Notes under the pieces: generated by a model
The model's database searches: none
Told to the model about the DNA's origin: nothing
The model's input: only the letters and a program-made list of their open reading frames with translations
In this document: positions 17,012-26,431 of the stretch, in pieces
Position numbering within the stretch: position 1 is the first letter of the stretch
Layout: each line of letters opens with the position of its first letter
DNA from: an uncultured Roseobacter sp.
Lineage (GTDB): Bacteria > Pseudomonadota > Alphaproteobacteria > Rhodobacterales > Rhodobacteraceae
Direction of reading: 5' to 3'
NCBI GenBank assembly: GCA_947488305.1
Contig: CANKZM010000006.1
Span: 248,001-312,000, forward strand
DNA length: 64,000 nucleotides
Position numbers and translations under genes: made by a program

Positions 17012-18214
17012 GTGCCCCTGTCCGATGTCGCCATCCGTAACCTCAAGTCGCGAGACAAGCCTTTCAAGGCAACCGACTCGCACGGCCTTTATCTGCTAAT
17101 AAATCCAACAGGATCAAGGCTTTGGCGTTTTAAGTACCGTTTCAGCGGGAAAGAAAAACTGCTGGCGTTGGGGAGCTACCCGCTCGTCGGTCTTAAGCTC
17201 GCGCGGGAAAAACGTGACGACGCGCGCCTTCTGCTCGTCGAGGGGTACGATCCGTCCGCCGAACGCAAGCGCAGGAAACGGCAGGAATTCCTCGAGAAAG
17301 GCATCTCGTTCTCCAAGCTGGCCGCGGAGTACCTCGACAAGCTGAAGCGCGAGGGCCGGGCCGCGCAGACCCTCAAGAAGCTGGAGTGGATCGTGTCGCT
17401 TGCAGAGGCACGACTCGGCGACATGGAGGTGAAGGAGATCGAGACGCAGGACATCCTTGCCTGCCTTCGCGTTGTTGAGGCCGAGGGCAAGTTTGAGACT
17501 GCGGGGCGCTTGAGATCTACGATTGGTGCGATCCTGCGCTACGCAATTGCCACGGGGCGCGCGACGACCGATCCGACGCAAGCCTTGAAGGGGGCTCTCA
17601 TCAGCCCGAAGAAAAAGCACCGCTCTGCATTGACGGACAAGCGCGAGTTGGGCGCGTTGTTGCTGGCCATCGATGCCTATTCCGGCGAGCCGAAAACGGC
17701 CATCGGTTTGCAGCTCCTAGCGATTTTGGCCCCGCGACCTGGCGAGCTACGCCTTGCAAGTTGGGATGAGTTCGATTTTGAAGAAGCGACTTGGCGCGTC
17801 CCGGCGGAGCGGATGAAGATGCGTCTCCCGCACCGCGTGCCGTTGCCGAGGCAGGCCGTGAGGTGGTTGGAAGAACTTATGCGCTACCGGCAAAAAAGTG
17901 ACCTGCTGTTTCCATCGACGCGGGAATGGAAGAAAGCGATTTCCGAAAACACCTTCAACCAGGCCATTCGGCGGATGGGCTACAACAAGGACAAGGTCAC
18001 TGCCCACGGCTTCCGCGCGACCTTTTCCACGCTGGCCAACGAGTCCGGCAAATGGAACCCTGACGCTATCGAGCGTGCGCTTGCCCACGTGGAAGGGAAT
18101 GACGTGCGCCGGGCTTACGCGCGTGGCGAACACTGGGACGAACGTGTGGAGATGGCACAGTGGTGGGCCGATGAATTAGATGGCTATCGAGATGTAGTGA
18201 ACCCTGATGGCTGA
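17012..18214 (+). CDS. Tyrosine recombinase, P4-type integrase
   Basis: The 400-residue protein has an N-terminal DUF4102 arm-binding domain (LSDVAIRNLKSRDKPFKATD, then GLYLLINPTGSRLWRFKYRF). The catalytic residues appear as R in PRPGELRLASW, H-x-x-R in HGFRATFSTL, H in LAHVEGNDVRRAY and the nucleophile Tyr in that last segment. I prefer GTG 17012 as start because it gives the family N-terminus MPLSD; a TTG two codons earlier is also open. It targets the tRNA-Phe gene beside it. The downstream gene overlaps its last 8 bases. Confidence 0.93.
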   Translation: MPLSDVAIRNLKSRDKPFKATDSHGLYLLINPTGSRLWRFKYRFSGKEKLLALGSYPLVGLKLAREKRDDARLLLVEGYDPSAERKRRKRQEFLEKGISFSKLAAEYLDKLKREGRAAQTLKKLEWIVSLAEARLGDMEVKEIETQDILACLRVVEAEGKFETAGRLRSTIGAILRYAIATGRATTDPTQALKGALISPKKKHRSALTDKRELGALLLAIDAYSGEPKTAIGLQLLAILAPRPGELRLASWDEFDFEEATWRVPAERMKMRLPHRVPLPRQAVRWLEELMRYRQKSDLLFPSTREWKKAISENTFNQAIRRMGYNKDKVTAHGFRATFSTLANESGKWNPDAIERALAHVEGNDVRRAYARGEHWDERVEMAQWWADELDGYRDVVNPDG

Positions 18215-18971
18215 CACTCCGCAGACTAAACTAGGAATAATTTATGCTGACTGGATGCCCGCAGAGGCCGGAAACAGGCTCGTTAAAGCGGCTGAGCAGT
18301 CACTTGCAGAAGGCGTGACAGTCGATCATGTTCGCGACGGTTTGTGCTTCGGGATACAGTTTGCCGCTGCAACAATGCACGTGCCTTTGAACGCGCAAGC
18401 GCGCAGGAAAATAGACAGCGCACGGAACGCCGTTGCCAAGTACGATCTGATCGCGCGCGAACTGGGTGTCGAAGGGATCGAGCTTCTCAGCCTCTCTGAT
18501 GGATGGTTTGATCGGGCGATCAGCCACCTGGATGCTCTGGCAGAGGAACCGTTAGGCGTACGCCGTGCCGATTACGTCCGAAAGCGAATTTACCCCTACT
18601 TGCTTGCCTTGTACGAACTGAGCTTCTGCAAGACACCGACCGCTTACTACGACGGTGGGGCGGAAAGGGATGGGCCAGCGCTTGCGTTCGTCAGGCGAGC
18701 GGCTGTCGAGTTGGACGAGACTCACTCCAAGATGTTTGCCAGACCATCTGTTGCTTCCGCTCTGTTTGGAGATGGCAAAGGGGGCACATTGTCGGTGTCT
18801 CTGCCGCAGGGCGACTCGTTGCGGCGCGCACTTGAGCCCTTCATCAAGGCTCGTGCTGACATCAAAACTTGGATTGAGCCAGACTCGGGTCCCGAAAGCG
18901 ATCACGCGCGCGCTTACCGTTACGCTTACAACCTGCTCAAGTTCAGGGTTTTCTCCAATAATATGAACTAG
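18207..18971 (+). CDS. Unrecognised protein co-transcribed with the integrase
   Basis: The 254-residue protein starts at ATG 18207 inside the last codons of the integrase gene (8-bp overlap), so the two are translated together. It is mostly helical, without a signal peptide or membrane segment. A central Tyr-rich stretch (IYPYLLALYELSFCKTPTAYYDGG, split here as IYPYLLALYELSF and TPTAYYDGG) is notable. I do not recognise the family. The tight coupling suggests a role in excision control or element maintenance, which is inference only. Confidence 0.75.
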   Translation: MADTPQTKLGIIYADWMPAEAGNRLVKAAEQSLAEGVTVDHVRDGLCFGIQFAAATMHVPLNAQARRKIDSARNAVAKYDLIARELGVEGIELLSLSDGWFDRAISHLDALAEEPLGVRRADYVRKRIYPYLLALYELSFCKTPTAYYDGGAERDGPALAFVRRAAVELDETHSKMFARPSVASALFGDGKGGTLSVSLPQGDSLRRALEPFIKARADIKTWIEPDSGPESDHARAYRYAYNLLKFRVFSNNMN

Positions 18972-19077
18972 GTAATCTGCCTGCGAAAAAAGCTGCTCAA
19001 GTCCTTATCGTGACCCTACATGGACGTTCTAGGATCGCCCTGCATCAATCCGGTGCAGTCTAGAAACGAGGCGATCT

Positions 19078-19332
19078 ATGAATACGCATAAGAACTTTCC
19101 AAAACCCTGGGCCGATTGCCCGCCGACAGGGCGCTTGCTTCGCCCGCAGGAAGTCTTTGAACGCACGGGCCTCAGCAGGTCGCAGGTTTATGCGATGATT
19201 GCGGATGGCGCATTTCCGCCCTTCCTGAAGGTCTCGGAAAGGGCCGCCGCCTTGCCTGAATCCTGGCTGGACTGCTTCGTCAATGACCGTGCCCAGGCCG
19301 CTCTGAGCAATCTGCACACACCACCGAACTAG
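19078..19332 (+). CDS. AlpA-like helix-turn-helix regulator / excisionase
   Basis: The 84-residue protein contains GRLLRPQEVFERTGLSRSQVYAM followed by GAFPPFLKVSERAAALPESWLDCFVN. This is the MerR-like winged helix of AlpA/excisionase proteins: a first-helix LLR..EV, a recognition helix LSRSQVY, a wing FP, and the W(x)3(D)W-like end. AlpA regulates the P4-type integrase gene and excision. ATG 19078 is preceded by GAGGCGATCT. Confidence 0.85.
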   Translation: MNTHKNFPKPWADCPPTGRLLRPQEVFERTGLSRSQVYAMIADGAFPPFLKVSERAAALPESWLDCFVNDRAQAALSNLHTPPN

Positions 19333-19447
19333 GCTAAACGCTCAATATTTGCTTTGGGCGAAGCCGCGTTTGGCATCTTTGCACGCCAGAGTTCCATGCC
19401 CGTACAGAAAAGCGCGAGTGAAGCTTTTGCGGCTGAAAGGAAAAAGA

Positions 19448-19771
19448 ATGAATATTACAGGGAAAAATATCCAGCTATGCACGTGTATTGGCCTCGATAT
19501 CTTTGACGAGTGTACGTGCGCCGTAAACAAGTCTGATGACCCCGATTGGTGGGCCAGGAAAAGAATTGCCAAAATACTCAAGTTCATGCTCCGCACAAAC
19601 GTTATGTCTTACGTCGAGTACTGTAAGTTAAACAACCTGAGCACGGCTAACTCCGAACAGGCAGAAAACCTTACCTGTTATTGCCACGAACTTCTGTTCA
19701 TCTACGAGAGTATCGAAGGTGCCACGCGGGACGGACATATGGCCCCCGAAATCTTTCGTTTTGACCCGTGA
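19448..19771 (+). CDS. Unrecognised small island protein
   Basis: Started at ATG 19448 behind GAAAGGAAAAAG, the protein has 107 residues; the frame is open 33 codons upstream, but that part lacks a site for initiation. It contains several Cys residues (LCTCIGLDIFDECTC, then LTCYCHELLF), which could bind metal, and no membrane segment. The position between alpA and the primase gene suggests a replication or regulation accessory role. I know no family for it. Confidence 0.6.
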   Translation: MNITGKNIQLCTCIGLDIFDECTCAVNKSDDPDWWARKRIAKILKFMLRTNVMSYVEYCKLNNLSTANSEQAENLTCYCHELLFIYESIEGATRDGHMAPEIFRFDP

Positions 19772-19838
19772 GCACTATCCCATGTGAGCTTGCTCGACAG
19801 GCACAGCAGACAAGGTGACCTCGAACAGGAACCCGACC

Positions 19839-22676
19839 ATGAAAAAACCCCAGAAAACCAATGCAAACCACGTCGTAGAGTTCGCCCTTGGATCACCCAG
19901 TAACTTGGGTTTGGCTGAAACCGTCAGCGAACCGTGGGGCGTGTTTAAAGATCGATTTCACGAACCACTTCTCACCGACGAGCTTTTTGCAGAATATCTT
20001 GAATCTTCGCGCGAAGAACAAACCGCCATCAAGAAGAAACCAGGCTGGTACATCAGAACAAGTCTGCGTGAGAACAGGCGTCGTTCGCGAGATGTGAAAC
20101 CTGGACGTATTCTGACTCTCGATATCGACTACGCGACGAGAACATTTTTGCGTGAACTTGTGGCGGGCAGAATACTTGCGGGCTTTGAGTTTTTTGTTCA
20201 CTCCACGCATTCGCACACACTGGAAAGCCCGCGACTGCGTCTGGTTGCGCTTCTGAAATGCAAGGTTGGTCCAAAATACTACGGCACAATTGCACGTCTC
20301 ATATCGCAACTGATCGACCCCAAACTCGGGATTATTGACAAGGCATCCGTCAGGCCGGCTCAGATGATGTTCCTCCCGTCGGTTTCTTGCGACATGCGGG
20401 AACAGTATTTCTTCTATGAACAGGCCGGACACCGTCTGGATCCGAGAAAGCTAATCGCAGACTGGGAAAGCGGGACGGGCCACTCCGTAGATGACCTGAG
20501 TGCCCTGCCGCGATTTCCCGGCGAGAAAGAGCCGCGGGAATCCGGTCAGACATCAGAAGACCCATTAATCAAGAAAGGTGATATCGGGGCGTTCTGTCGC
20601 GCGCACTCTATCACCGACCTCATCGAGGGCGGACACGATGGCATACTTGGCACCATGTCCGAGAAATACGTGGCCGATGATTATGAACAAGGAGCGGTTT
20701 CACGGGCCACCTATCTGGGCGGCAGCAGCGCCGGAGGAGTGGTGGTATATGAGGACAAATGGGTTTTTTCTTACCACGCGACCGATCCTTGCGAAGGACA
20801 CCTTTTAAACGCCTACGACTGGGTTCGGATCAGTTGTTTCGGCGAACTGGATCCGGAAAATGTCGATGACATTCCAATGGGGAAAAGGCCATCGGTCAAG
20901 GCAATGCGCGAGCAAGTGATAGATCATGACGACGCGTTCCAAAAGCAACTGATCGAGGATCAGTATGACCTGGATGCGATGTTTGATGATGCCGATGTCG
21001 CGGAAAACGCGCCACAAGACAGCGAACAAACTGGTCTGGAAAAAATGGAAGAACTCGACCGCCTGCTTTTTGACGAGCCTTCGGTCGAGGGGCGCTACGC
21101 ACGCCTGTCAGCCGACCCGCCAAGAAAAGGTTGGATTGGGTCGCAGCTTACAATCAACAGAAATGGGACGATACGATCCGATGCGATGAATGTCGCAACA
21201 ATACTGACCAATGATCCCAGATTTTTTCGCAAGATAGCCTGGAATGAATTTACCGAGGAACCGGTTATAATCGCGGACATCGAGACCAAGAACCCGCTCA
21301 TTCAACCGCTCCGTTGTCACGATCCGGAAATGGGTACTCCCTGGCAGGCCAGTTATGACCTTGCAATTCAGGCTATTCTTGAATCCGGCAAGGGGCCGGG
21401 AAAGACTGGCTATGGCATGAAGGTTGCTCAATCCGATCTTTATGCAGGTATAAAGCTGGCGGCGCGGAACAACAGCTTCAATCCCGTTATCGAACGCATT
21501 TTGAGTTTCGCTTCTGAACATCCCGATGACGGTATCGATTATCTGGGTGGCTTTGCGCCGACCTACCTTGGCACTGAGAACAATGCTTACACACGAGAAG
21601 TAATGACAATTGCATTGGTCGCATCCGTCGCTCGTGCTTTTGAGCCAGGCTGCAAATTTGACCATATGCCAATCTTGCAAGGCGTACAGGAGATTGGAAA
21701 AAGCTCTCTCATCAGGATGATCTACGGAGATGACTTGTTCGGAGAATTGGACGCCGATCTGAAAGATCGCAAGGCATGCGCGGAGCAGATCAAGGGCAAG
21801 CACGGCATGGAAATGCCGGAGATGTCTTCTTTCAACAAGGCCGATCACGATCAGGCCAAGCAGTTCGTCACGCGTCAGGATGACACGGTGCGTCTTTCGT
21901 ACGATCGCAGCAACACAATCCTTCCAAGGAAAACCGTCTTTTGGGGTACTTCCAATCCTCAGGTGATGCTTAGAGACCCGACCGGCAACCGCCGCTACTG
22001 GCCGCTGCACTGCGCGGCAAAGCAGTTCGACTTTAAGGCCTTAGGTGAGGTCATCCCCAAGCTTTGGGCGCAGGCGTATCGGATATACAAGGACATGCGC
22101 GCGAGACAACCGAACATGAAGCTAAATCTCAACCTGTCTCTCGGGCCCGAGGCGACAAGGATCGCGAAACGAGTTCAGGAGTCTGCCCGCAAGAGCGATG
22201 TTGCAGAGGAATGGGCCAACCAGATTGAAGATTACTTCAATGAAAGCCTCCCCCTCGGAACTGTCATAAACGAAATCATTGAAACCAGAAATTGCGTTGT
22301 GCCAGAAAGCTCGGATTCTGATCAAGTTTGCCGACTTGCCGCCTCGCCGGTCAGGGTCCGTGAAGACTGCCTCGGACTGAAGGCCGGAACATTGCGAAAT
22401 CAAATCGACACGTCCAACTGGCAAGGTGCGAGAGATACTCTGGAATCCCGCGGGTTCACATTCACAACGACAAAGGGAGGAGACTATAGCAGGGTCAAGA
22501 GCCCGCGCATCGGTGGACGCTGGACCGAAGGACGAGGTGTTCAGAGAATGTGGATTCTTGCGCCTGGCTGGCGCGATCACGATCTAAGAGATGGATTCAG
22601 ACCACTGGATGGTCAGGACGCAGAAGAGGAGCCAGATGATCTGGAAGAGGACATCGAAGCAAGCATGCTGATGTAA
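19839..22676 (+). CDS. VapE-type primase-helicase
   Basis: From ATG 19839 (AGGA nine bases upstream) the protein has 945 residues. The N-terminal part resembles an archaeo-eukaryotic primase core: RILTLDIDYAT (near 88-98) with the metal-binding DxD, and VHSTHSHTLESPRLRLVAL with the STHS...R pattern. The C-terminal half is the virulence-associated-E P-loop domain. It has GVQEIGKSSLIRM (Walker A, near residue 615), ELDADLKDRKACAEQIKGK, VFWGTSNPQ and DPTGNRRYWPL. Such proteins replicate or prime satellites and integrated islands. An acidic tail ends the protein. No other replication gene is present in the element. Confidence 0.88.
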   Translation: MKKPQKTNANHVVEFALGSPSNLGLAETVSEPWGVFKDRFHEPLLTDELFAEYLESSREEQTAIKKKPGWYIRTSLRENRRRSRDVKPGRILTLDIDYATRTFLRELVAGRILAGFEFFVHSTHSHTLESPRLRLVALLKCKVGPKYYGTIARLISQLIDPKLGIIDKASVRPAQMMFLPSVSCDMREQYFFYEQAGHRLDPRKLIADWESGTGHSVDDLSALPRFPGEKEPRESGQTSEDPLIKKGDIGAFCRAHSITDLIEGGHDGILGTMSEKYVADDYEQGAVSRATYLGGSSAGGVVVYEDKWVFSYHATDPCEGHLLNAYDWVRISCFGELDPENVDDIPMGKRPSVKAMREQVIDHDDAFQKQLIEDQYDLDAMFDDADVAENAPQDSEQTGLEKMEELDRLLFDEPSVEGRYARLSADPPRKGWIGSQLTINRNGTIRSDAMNVATILTNDPRFFRKIAWNEFTEEPVIIADIETKNPLIQPLRCHDPEMGTPWQASYDLAIQAILESGKGPGKTGYGMKVAQSDLYAGIKLAARNNSFNPVIERILSFASEHPDDGIDYLGGFAPTYLGTENNAYTREVMTIALVASVARAFEPGCKFDHMPILQGVQEIGKSSLIRMIYGDDLFGELDADLKDRKACAEQIKGKHGMEMPEMSSFNKADHDQAKQFVTRQDDTVRLSYDRSNTILPRKTVFWGTSNPQVMLRDPTGNRRYWPLHCAAKQFDFKALGEVIPKLWAQAYRIYKDMRARQPNMKLNLNLSLGPEATRIAKRVQESARKSDVAEEWANQIEDYFNESLPLGTVINEIIETRNCVVPESSDSDQVCRLAASPVRVREDCLGLKAGTLRNQIDTSNWQGARDTLESRGFTFTTTKGGDYSRVKSPRIGGRWTEGRGVQRMWILAPGWRDHDLRDGFRPLDGQDAEEEPDDLEEDIEASMLM

Positions 22677-23239
22677 GGATGGCCTTTGCTATCAGTCATC
22701 GGTGTGGAGATAGATGTGGAGACGGGTTTGTTGGGCAGGTATCCGGAGAAATACAGTTATTTCAGTATCTTGGGTGGCTGAAATACGGAGATCCTGTTTT
22801 TCGGTACGATCCACGCTCCCGAGGGGCTGACGTAAGTTAGCCAGCCAACCGCCCCCCCCCCGTATATGTTGTAAAATGTCAGAAAAACTTTTTAATTCAG
22901 GTATCTCCTGTATCTCCGTATGTCAGATTCCTTCTAACCATTTGAAAGTATTTATTTTTAGGATTTCGATCGGAATACGGACCGTATCTCACAGGTCTTC
23001 CCGGTATCCCGTAGCCCTTTGCGTCAGTTCTTGAGGAAAATATGTATGTTATATTATAACAATAGAAAAACTCTGGAGAACCGAGGCTCAGCGAACCCCC
23101 TGAAAGCCAAAGCACCCTGGGAAGGACCCAAGCGACCTTTACTGGTACGAGGCCCTCACAACCATAAGACCCCGAGGCCACGGACACCCATGGCGGAGCC
23201 ATCCTTTTCATTCCCGATGCTGGATGGCACAAAGTCTCC
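22677..23239. other. Gene-free stretch with repeats, candidate replication origin
   Basis: These 563 bp hold no plausible gene. ATACGGAGAT (22783-22792) recurs inverted as ATCTCCGTAT (22912-22921). Related pieces are TATCCGGAGAAATAC (around 22740), GTATCTCCTG (22901-22910) and ATACGGACCGTATCTC (around 22976), followed by an AT-rich part. A run of ten C residues stands near 22851-22860. Repeats beside a primase-helicase gene are what an origin would show; this is inference. Confidence 0.4.
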
Positions 23240-24670
23240 ATGTCGAAAAAGACCCTCAACAAGGATAATCTGACTGCGCTGGGCGCCAAGCGTCTGGCCG
23301 ATCTTCTGCTCGAGGTCAGCACCGGTAGTGCCGACATAAAGCGGCGACTGCGGCTGGAGCTGAGCTACAGTGTTGGTGCGACAGAACTTGCGCGCGATGT
23401 CCGCAAGCGTCTCGTGTCACTGCGCAAATCGACCAGCTTTGTGGGGTGGCGCAAGCGCAAATCCCTGATCAAGGACCTCACTACCCAAGTAGATATGATC
23501 ACCGAAAAGATAGCACCGGAGGAGCCGACAGAAGCCTTTGAATTGCTGTGGCAGTTCACTGAGCTGGCACCCTCGGTCTATGAGCGGGTAGATGACAGTC
23601 GCGGCGATGTTGGAGATGTCTTTCGGTCTGCAGCGTTGAGGTTTGAAGATATTGGCCCTCGTGCAGTTCTGGATTCAACAGCTTTGGTATCTCGCGTTTG
23701 GGATGCGCTACGTGATAACGGCTATGGCGAATTTGACGGGATCATAGGTCTGCTTGCCCCGACAATGGGAGAGGAAGGCTTACAGCACCTCAAGGACCTG
23801 GTTGAAACATACAACGAGATGCCCTCAGAAGAGCCTTCAGACGACCATGAGGCGCTCCAGTTTCTCCGCGACCTGCGCAGTGACAGCGGCAATTACGCAA
23901 GCGATCGGAAAGACCGCCTGACAAAGATGTGTCTGCAAGAGATTGCAGAGGCTCAGGGCGACACCGCGGCCTATATTGCTCAGTATTCAGAGCGTGATCT
24001 GGAGCGTCCTAAAATTGCCGCCGAGGTCGCACAATTGTTGCTGTCGCAGGGACAGGCCAATGATGCGCTAAAAACACTGACCGGTGCACACCTGACTGGA
24101 CGCGCGATTGGTCAAAGGGAATGGGATGCGGCGTACATTGCCTGTCTGATTGCGCTTGGCCGGATTGACGAGGCCCAGTCCCATCGCTGGGAACGCTTCA
24201 GCGAGACGCTCAACCCGGATCCCCTGCGGGACTATCTCAAGGTCCTGCCGGATTTTGATGATATCGAGGCAGAAGACACAGCAAAGGCCAAGGCTTTTGA
24301 TTATGAGGATCTGCACCTGGCGTTGATATTCTTTCTGGACTGGCCGGATTTATCCTGTGCTGCGCGCCTAATCGAGACACGTGCTGACGAACTGGACGGT
24401 GACTTCTACCACATCCTGACACCAGCTGCTGAGGCCCTGAGAGAGAAGTATCCCTTGGCGGCCGTCTTGCTGTGGCGGGCCATGATTGATCATGCGCTCA
24501 CTGAGGGTCGCTCCACCCGCTATGGTCATGCAGCGGATCACCTGATGGACTGTGTGTCAGTGGATGAAGAGATTGGCAATTACGGCCCTTTCGCGCCGCA
24601 TCTGAGCTATCTGGCGGACCTACATACGCGGCACGAGCGAAAGACGTCCTTCTGGCGAAAAGTGCACTAG
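23240..24670 (+). CDS. DUF6880-like protein, helical-repeat protein of unknown role
   Basis: The 476-residue protein starts MSKKTLNKDNLTALGAKRLADLLLEVS, the N-terminus I associate with the DUF6880 proteins of alphaproteobacteria. It is nearly all helix with TPR-like pairs (for example DALKTLTGAHLTGRAIGQ and AAYIACLIALGRIDEAQ) and a C-terminal ATEALREKYPLAAVLLWRAM-like segment. No signal peptide or membrane helix is seen. The TTG/ATG context at 23240 (CATGTCG) gives a plausible start. Function is unknown; it is probably cargo. Confidence 0.6.
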   Translation: MSKKTLNKDNLTALGAKRLADLLLEVSTGSADIKRRLRLELSYSVGATELARDVRKRLVSLRKSTSFVGWRKRKSLIKDLTTQVDMITEKIAPEEPTEAFELLWQFTELAPSVYERVDDSRGDVGDVFRSAALRFEDIGPRAVLDSTALVSRVWDALRDNGYGEFDGIIGLLAPTMGEEGLQHLKDLVETYNEMPSEEPSDDHEALQFLRDLRSDSGNYASDRKDRLTKMCLQEIAEAQGDTAAYIAQYSERDLERPKIAAEVAQLLLSQGQANDALKTLTGAHLTGRAIGQREWDAAYIACLIALGRIDEAQSHRWERFSETLNPDPLRDYLKVLPDFDDIEAEDTAKAKAFDYEDLHLALIFFLDWPDLSCAARLIETRADELDGDFYHILTPAAEALREKYPLAAVLLWRAMIDHALTEGRSTRYGHAADHLMDCVSVDEEIGNYGPFAPHLSYLADLHTRHERKTSFWRKVH

Positions 24671-24871
24671 GGCCCGGATCAAGATGTGTCGTTCGCTGAT
24701 CGTAGATGGCTGTGGTTGATTTTTTGATTGGAACAGCGGGAATGGCGAACGTGAGGGCCAATTTCGTCAACTTGTTAAGTTGAAAAAAGTGTATTGATGA
24801 TGACCGCACAGCGACCTTGCGGCAATCCATCACCGCTTACCGATCATTTGAACGTTTGCTAAGAACACTGC

Positions 24872-25060
24872 ATGAAGACGGGAACGCGTGTAATCGTAAC
24901 CTTTGGCGAAGGCACAAATCTTGACCCATCACCGGGCAAGGTTATCGACTTGCTGGTTGGATCGAAAAACGGGCTGCTGATCAAAGTCCTGCACGACAAC
25001 GGACAGGAAAATCGGTACCCGGCAAAGCTGGTCAGTCCATTGCTTCGGCCAGTTCCCTGA
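24872..25060 (+). CDS. Small hypothetical protein
   Basis: The 62-residue frame from ATG 24872 encodes a predicted small beta-rich protein (TGTRVIVTFGEGTNLDPSPGKV, cut to VIVTFGEGTN and SPGKVIDLLVG) with a KOW/SH3-like feel and no signal peptide. The ribosome binding site is weak. It lies 40 bp before the hydratase gene in the same direction. It could be spurious. Confidence 0.4.
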   Translation: MKTGTRVIVTFGEGTNLDPSPGKVIDLLVGSKNGLLIKVLHDNGQENRYPAKLVSPLLRPVP

Positions 25061-25102
25061 CGCAAACATCAGTGCGGCCAGGCGCTGCAAGGAGATTCTT
25101 GG

Positions 25103-25915
25103 ATGACAGGTTCGATGGCAGATGCCGCAATTGAGGCCTATACCGCTGAGCTTCTTAAAGCCTATGACACGGGCTGCCAGATCCCACCAATTTCCCATAA
25201 CGATCCTGCCTTCGACGAGGAGGCGGCGTATCGCATCGCCCGTGAGATCACCGCGTTGCGCGAAGCACGGGGCGAGCGGCAGGTGGGCCGCAAGATTGGT
25301 TTCACAAACCGCACGATCTGGCCGATCTATGGCGTCTCGGGCCCGATGTGGGGGCCGGTGTGGGATACAACTCTGCACGAGATTGGCGATGGGGTACACA
25401 CTTTGCCTCCGGTGCCTGAACCCCGGCTTGAACCGGAGATTGCCTTCGGATTGAAGTCCGCGCCCCGGATGGGGATGAGCGAGTCTGAGCTTGCAGGGTG
25501 CATCGCTTGGGTGTCACACGGGTTTGAGATCGTATTTTCGCCCTTTCCTGACTGGCGTTTTTCCGGTGCAGACTGTGCCGCGGCTTTCGGCCTGCACAGC
25601 GCGCTCTATCTCGGCCCACGGCTGCCCCTTACGCAATCCATCATCAACCAGCTGCCCCGATTTCGCATCGTGCTTGAAGGACCGGATGGCAAGCGGCTGG
25701 CGGGCTGCGGCGCAGATGTTCTGGACGGTCCGCTACGGGCGCTCGGTTATCTTCTCGACACGCTGGCAACCGACCCCGGTACAAAGCCAATCGGCGAGGG
25801 AGAGATCGTTACCACCGGAACCTTGACTGACGCAGTGCCGATATCGCCTGGCGACCGCTGGACCACCCGGCTCGACGGAATCGACCTTCCGGGCGCGACG
25901 ATCGCCTTCCGCTAG
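25103..25915 (+). CDS. 2-keto-4-pentenoate hydratase family enzyme
   Basis: The 270-residue protein shows the family landmarks GRKIGFTNRTIWPIYGV, EPRLEPEIAFGL (the metal-binding E-x-E) and WVSHGFEIVFSPFPDW. The hydratase/4-oxalocrotonate decarboxylase family acts late in meta-cleavage of aromatic compounds, adding water to or decarboxylating 2-oxo-dienoic acids. GCAAGGAGATTCTTGG before ATG 25103 is a strong ribosome binding site. No other catabolic gene is next to it, so it looks like an orphan cargo enzyme. Confidence 0.85.
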   Translation: MTGSMADAAIEAYTAELLKAYDTGCQIPPISHNDPAFDEEAAYRIAREITALREARGERQVGRKIGFTNRTIWPIYGVSGPMWGPVWDTTLHEIGDGVHTLPPVPEPRLEPEIAFGLKSAPRMGMSESELAGCIAWVSHGFEIVFSPFPDWRFSGADCAAAFGLHSALYLGPRLPLTQSIINQLPRFRIVLEGPDGKRLAGCGADVLDGPLRALGYLLDTLATDPGTKPIGEGEIVTTGTLTDAVPISPGDRWTTRLDGIDLPGATIAFR

Positions 25916-26062
25916 CATTTCAGGCAGGCACTAAAGAACTCCTTCATGGGCACGTTAGGTGGGGTTCAGCCGCCGCTCATCTTTCTTAAGTGGGTTAGTG
26001 GTTTTGTCGTATGAGTTATCCAGACGACATTCTGGCAGCTACATCCCGCTTTGCTGCCGCTA

Positions 26063-26221
26063 AAGGTCTTCGCGCACCTCAAACGCATCCTCGGGCTGGG
26101 ACGCCTACGATTGCGCGGACCATGCGGCGCAAATGACGAATTTCTGCTCGCCGCTACCGCCCAAAACCTCCGCAAACTAGTCAAGATCTTCCCTGCACCG
26201 CAGCAAACGCCCAAAGCCTGA
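26063..26221 (+). pseudogene. IS1182-type transposase, C-terminal remnant
   Basis: The frame from about 26063 to the TGA at 26219-26221 reads LKVFAHLKRILGLGRLRLRG, then GANDEFLLAATAQNLRKLVK. This is the C-terminal end of IS1182-family transposases. There is no upstream transposase sequence, so only the last 50 or so residues remain. The surrounding 25916-26431 contains nothing else I can recognise. Confidence 0.8.
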
Positions 26222-26431
26222 TAAGAAAGGCGTTCGCGCGCCTATTTTGACACGACTTCCTGCGCCAGCAACACGTTGTTTTTCCACAGAATCGGCGGAG
26301 AGCAGTCATTCGCTGCAGCAGCGCGACGAATAGGATGAACGGCAAGAAGAAGTCATTCGCCTTGTTCGAAAGCTATTGGACATATGAAGTGGTAGCCTGG
26401 CTGCCAGTCAGATAGAAGCAAAGGAGTTGCC

